Source: an uncultured Clostridium sp.
GTDB lineage: Bacteria; Bacillota; Clostridia; Lachnospirales; Lachnospiraceae
Length of the DNA stretch: 6,471 bases
Reading direction: 5' to 3'
NCBI GenBank assembly: GCA_958349075.1
Contig: CATWBR010000262.1
Location: 1-6,471 of the forward strand
This document shows, in pieces, positions 6,374 through 6,471 of the stretch (positions within the stretch are counted from its first letter, which is position 1; every line of letters starts with the position of its first letter). Under the pieces are notes generated by a model. That model did not search any database, was not told where the DNA came from, and saw nothing but the letters and a program-made list of their open reading frames with translations. Made by a program: the position numbers and the translations under genes.

Positions 6374-6409
6374 ATTTGTGATGGAACTGTGAAGAAAATA
6401 TCACCAAAT
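6374..6409. promoter_or_regulatory. dyad and TGTGA direct repeat near the predicted htrA transcription start
   Basis: ATTTGTGAT (6374-6382) is the inverse of ATCACCAAAT (6400-6409) apart from one bulged C, giving 9 pairs around a 17-base gap. TGTGA also occurs twice on the + strand, at 6377 and 6388, exactly 11 bases (one helical turn) apart. The element lies just downstream of the candidate -10, a typical place for an operator or a leader hairpin. The regulator is unknown. Confidence 0.35.
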
Positions 6410-6437
6410 TATGTTTTTTTAAGTTTTTATTATTCAA
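6408..6437 (-). promoter_or_regulatory. candidate sigma-A promoter for htrA
   Basis: On the - strand, TTGAAT (6437-6432, four of six consensus bases) and CATAAT (6413-6408, five of six) are separated by 18 bases that are almost all A/T. Transcription would start near 6401, giving a leader of about 110 bases that is A/purine-rich and largely unstructured after the dyad. The region is AT-rich, so chance matches are possible. Confidence 0.4.
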
Positions 6438-6471
6438 TGGGGATTTAATTGAGCAGATGAGGACGCCGCCG

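Noticed and set aside
6457..6471. Possible start of a + strand gene at the right edge (ATG at 6457)
   Set aside because: Only five codons are visible and no convincing ribosome site precedes them.

Overview
The window looks like chromosomal DNA of a low-to-mid GC spore-forming Clostridia, most likely a Lachnospiraceae-type gut anaerobe. This rests on the gene families (a Csp-like subtilase with a jelly-roll insertion, a membrane-anchored HtrA), strong AGGAGG-type ribosome sites and roughly even base composition. The species cannot be named from the sequence alone.

Layout, left to right. (1) Bases 1-1575, + strand: the 3' part of a subtilisin-family (S8) protease resembling the Csp germination proteases. 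Its reading frame runs open to the window edge, so the real start and the prodomain lie outside. (2) Bases 1600-3090, - strand, convergent with the protease: a ClpX-type AAA+ unfoldase with an unusual zinc-finger linker and a changed pore-2 loop, probably a second, divergent ClpX. (3) Bases 3137-4552, - strand, 46 bases upstream of clpX: a cytosolic transglutaminase-like (papain-fold) protein with an intact Cys-His-Asp triad. (4) Bases 4549-4719, - strand: a possible 56-residue small protein whose stop overlaps the transglutaminase start as ATGA and which has its own AGGAGG. An unusually long inverted repeat surrounds its start. (5) Bases 4812-6293, - strand: a membrane-anchored HtrA/DegP serine protease with one PDZ domain. 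(6) Bases 6294-6471: the htrA leader and promoter region, with a dyad close to the predicted transcription start.

Working together: the small ORF, transglutaminase-like gene and clpX-like gene read as one leftward operon. They may form a cytosolic protein-processing unit made of a cysteine-hydrolase fold plus an unfoldase. HtrA covers extracytoplasmic protein quality control and is probably transcribed from its own promoter. The left-hand protease may belong to spore germination or to a related paralogue family. Every gene in the window concerns protein processing, but only the transglutaminase/clpX pair is arranged so as to suggest a shared function. The most novel candidates are the small ORF with its hairpin and the transglutaminase-ClpX pair.
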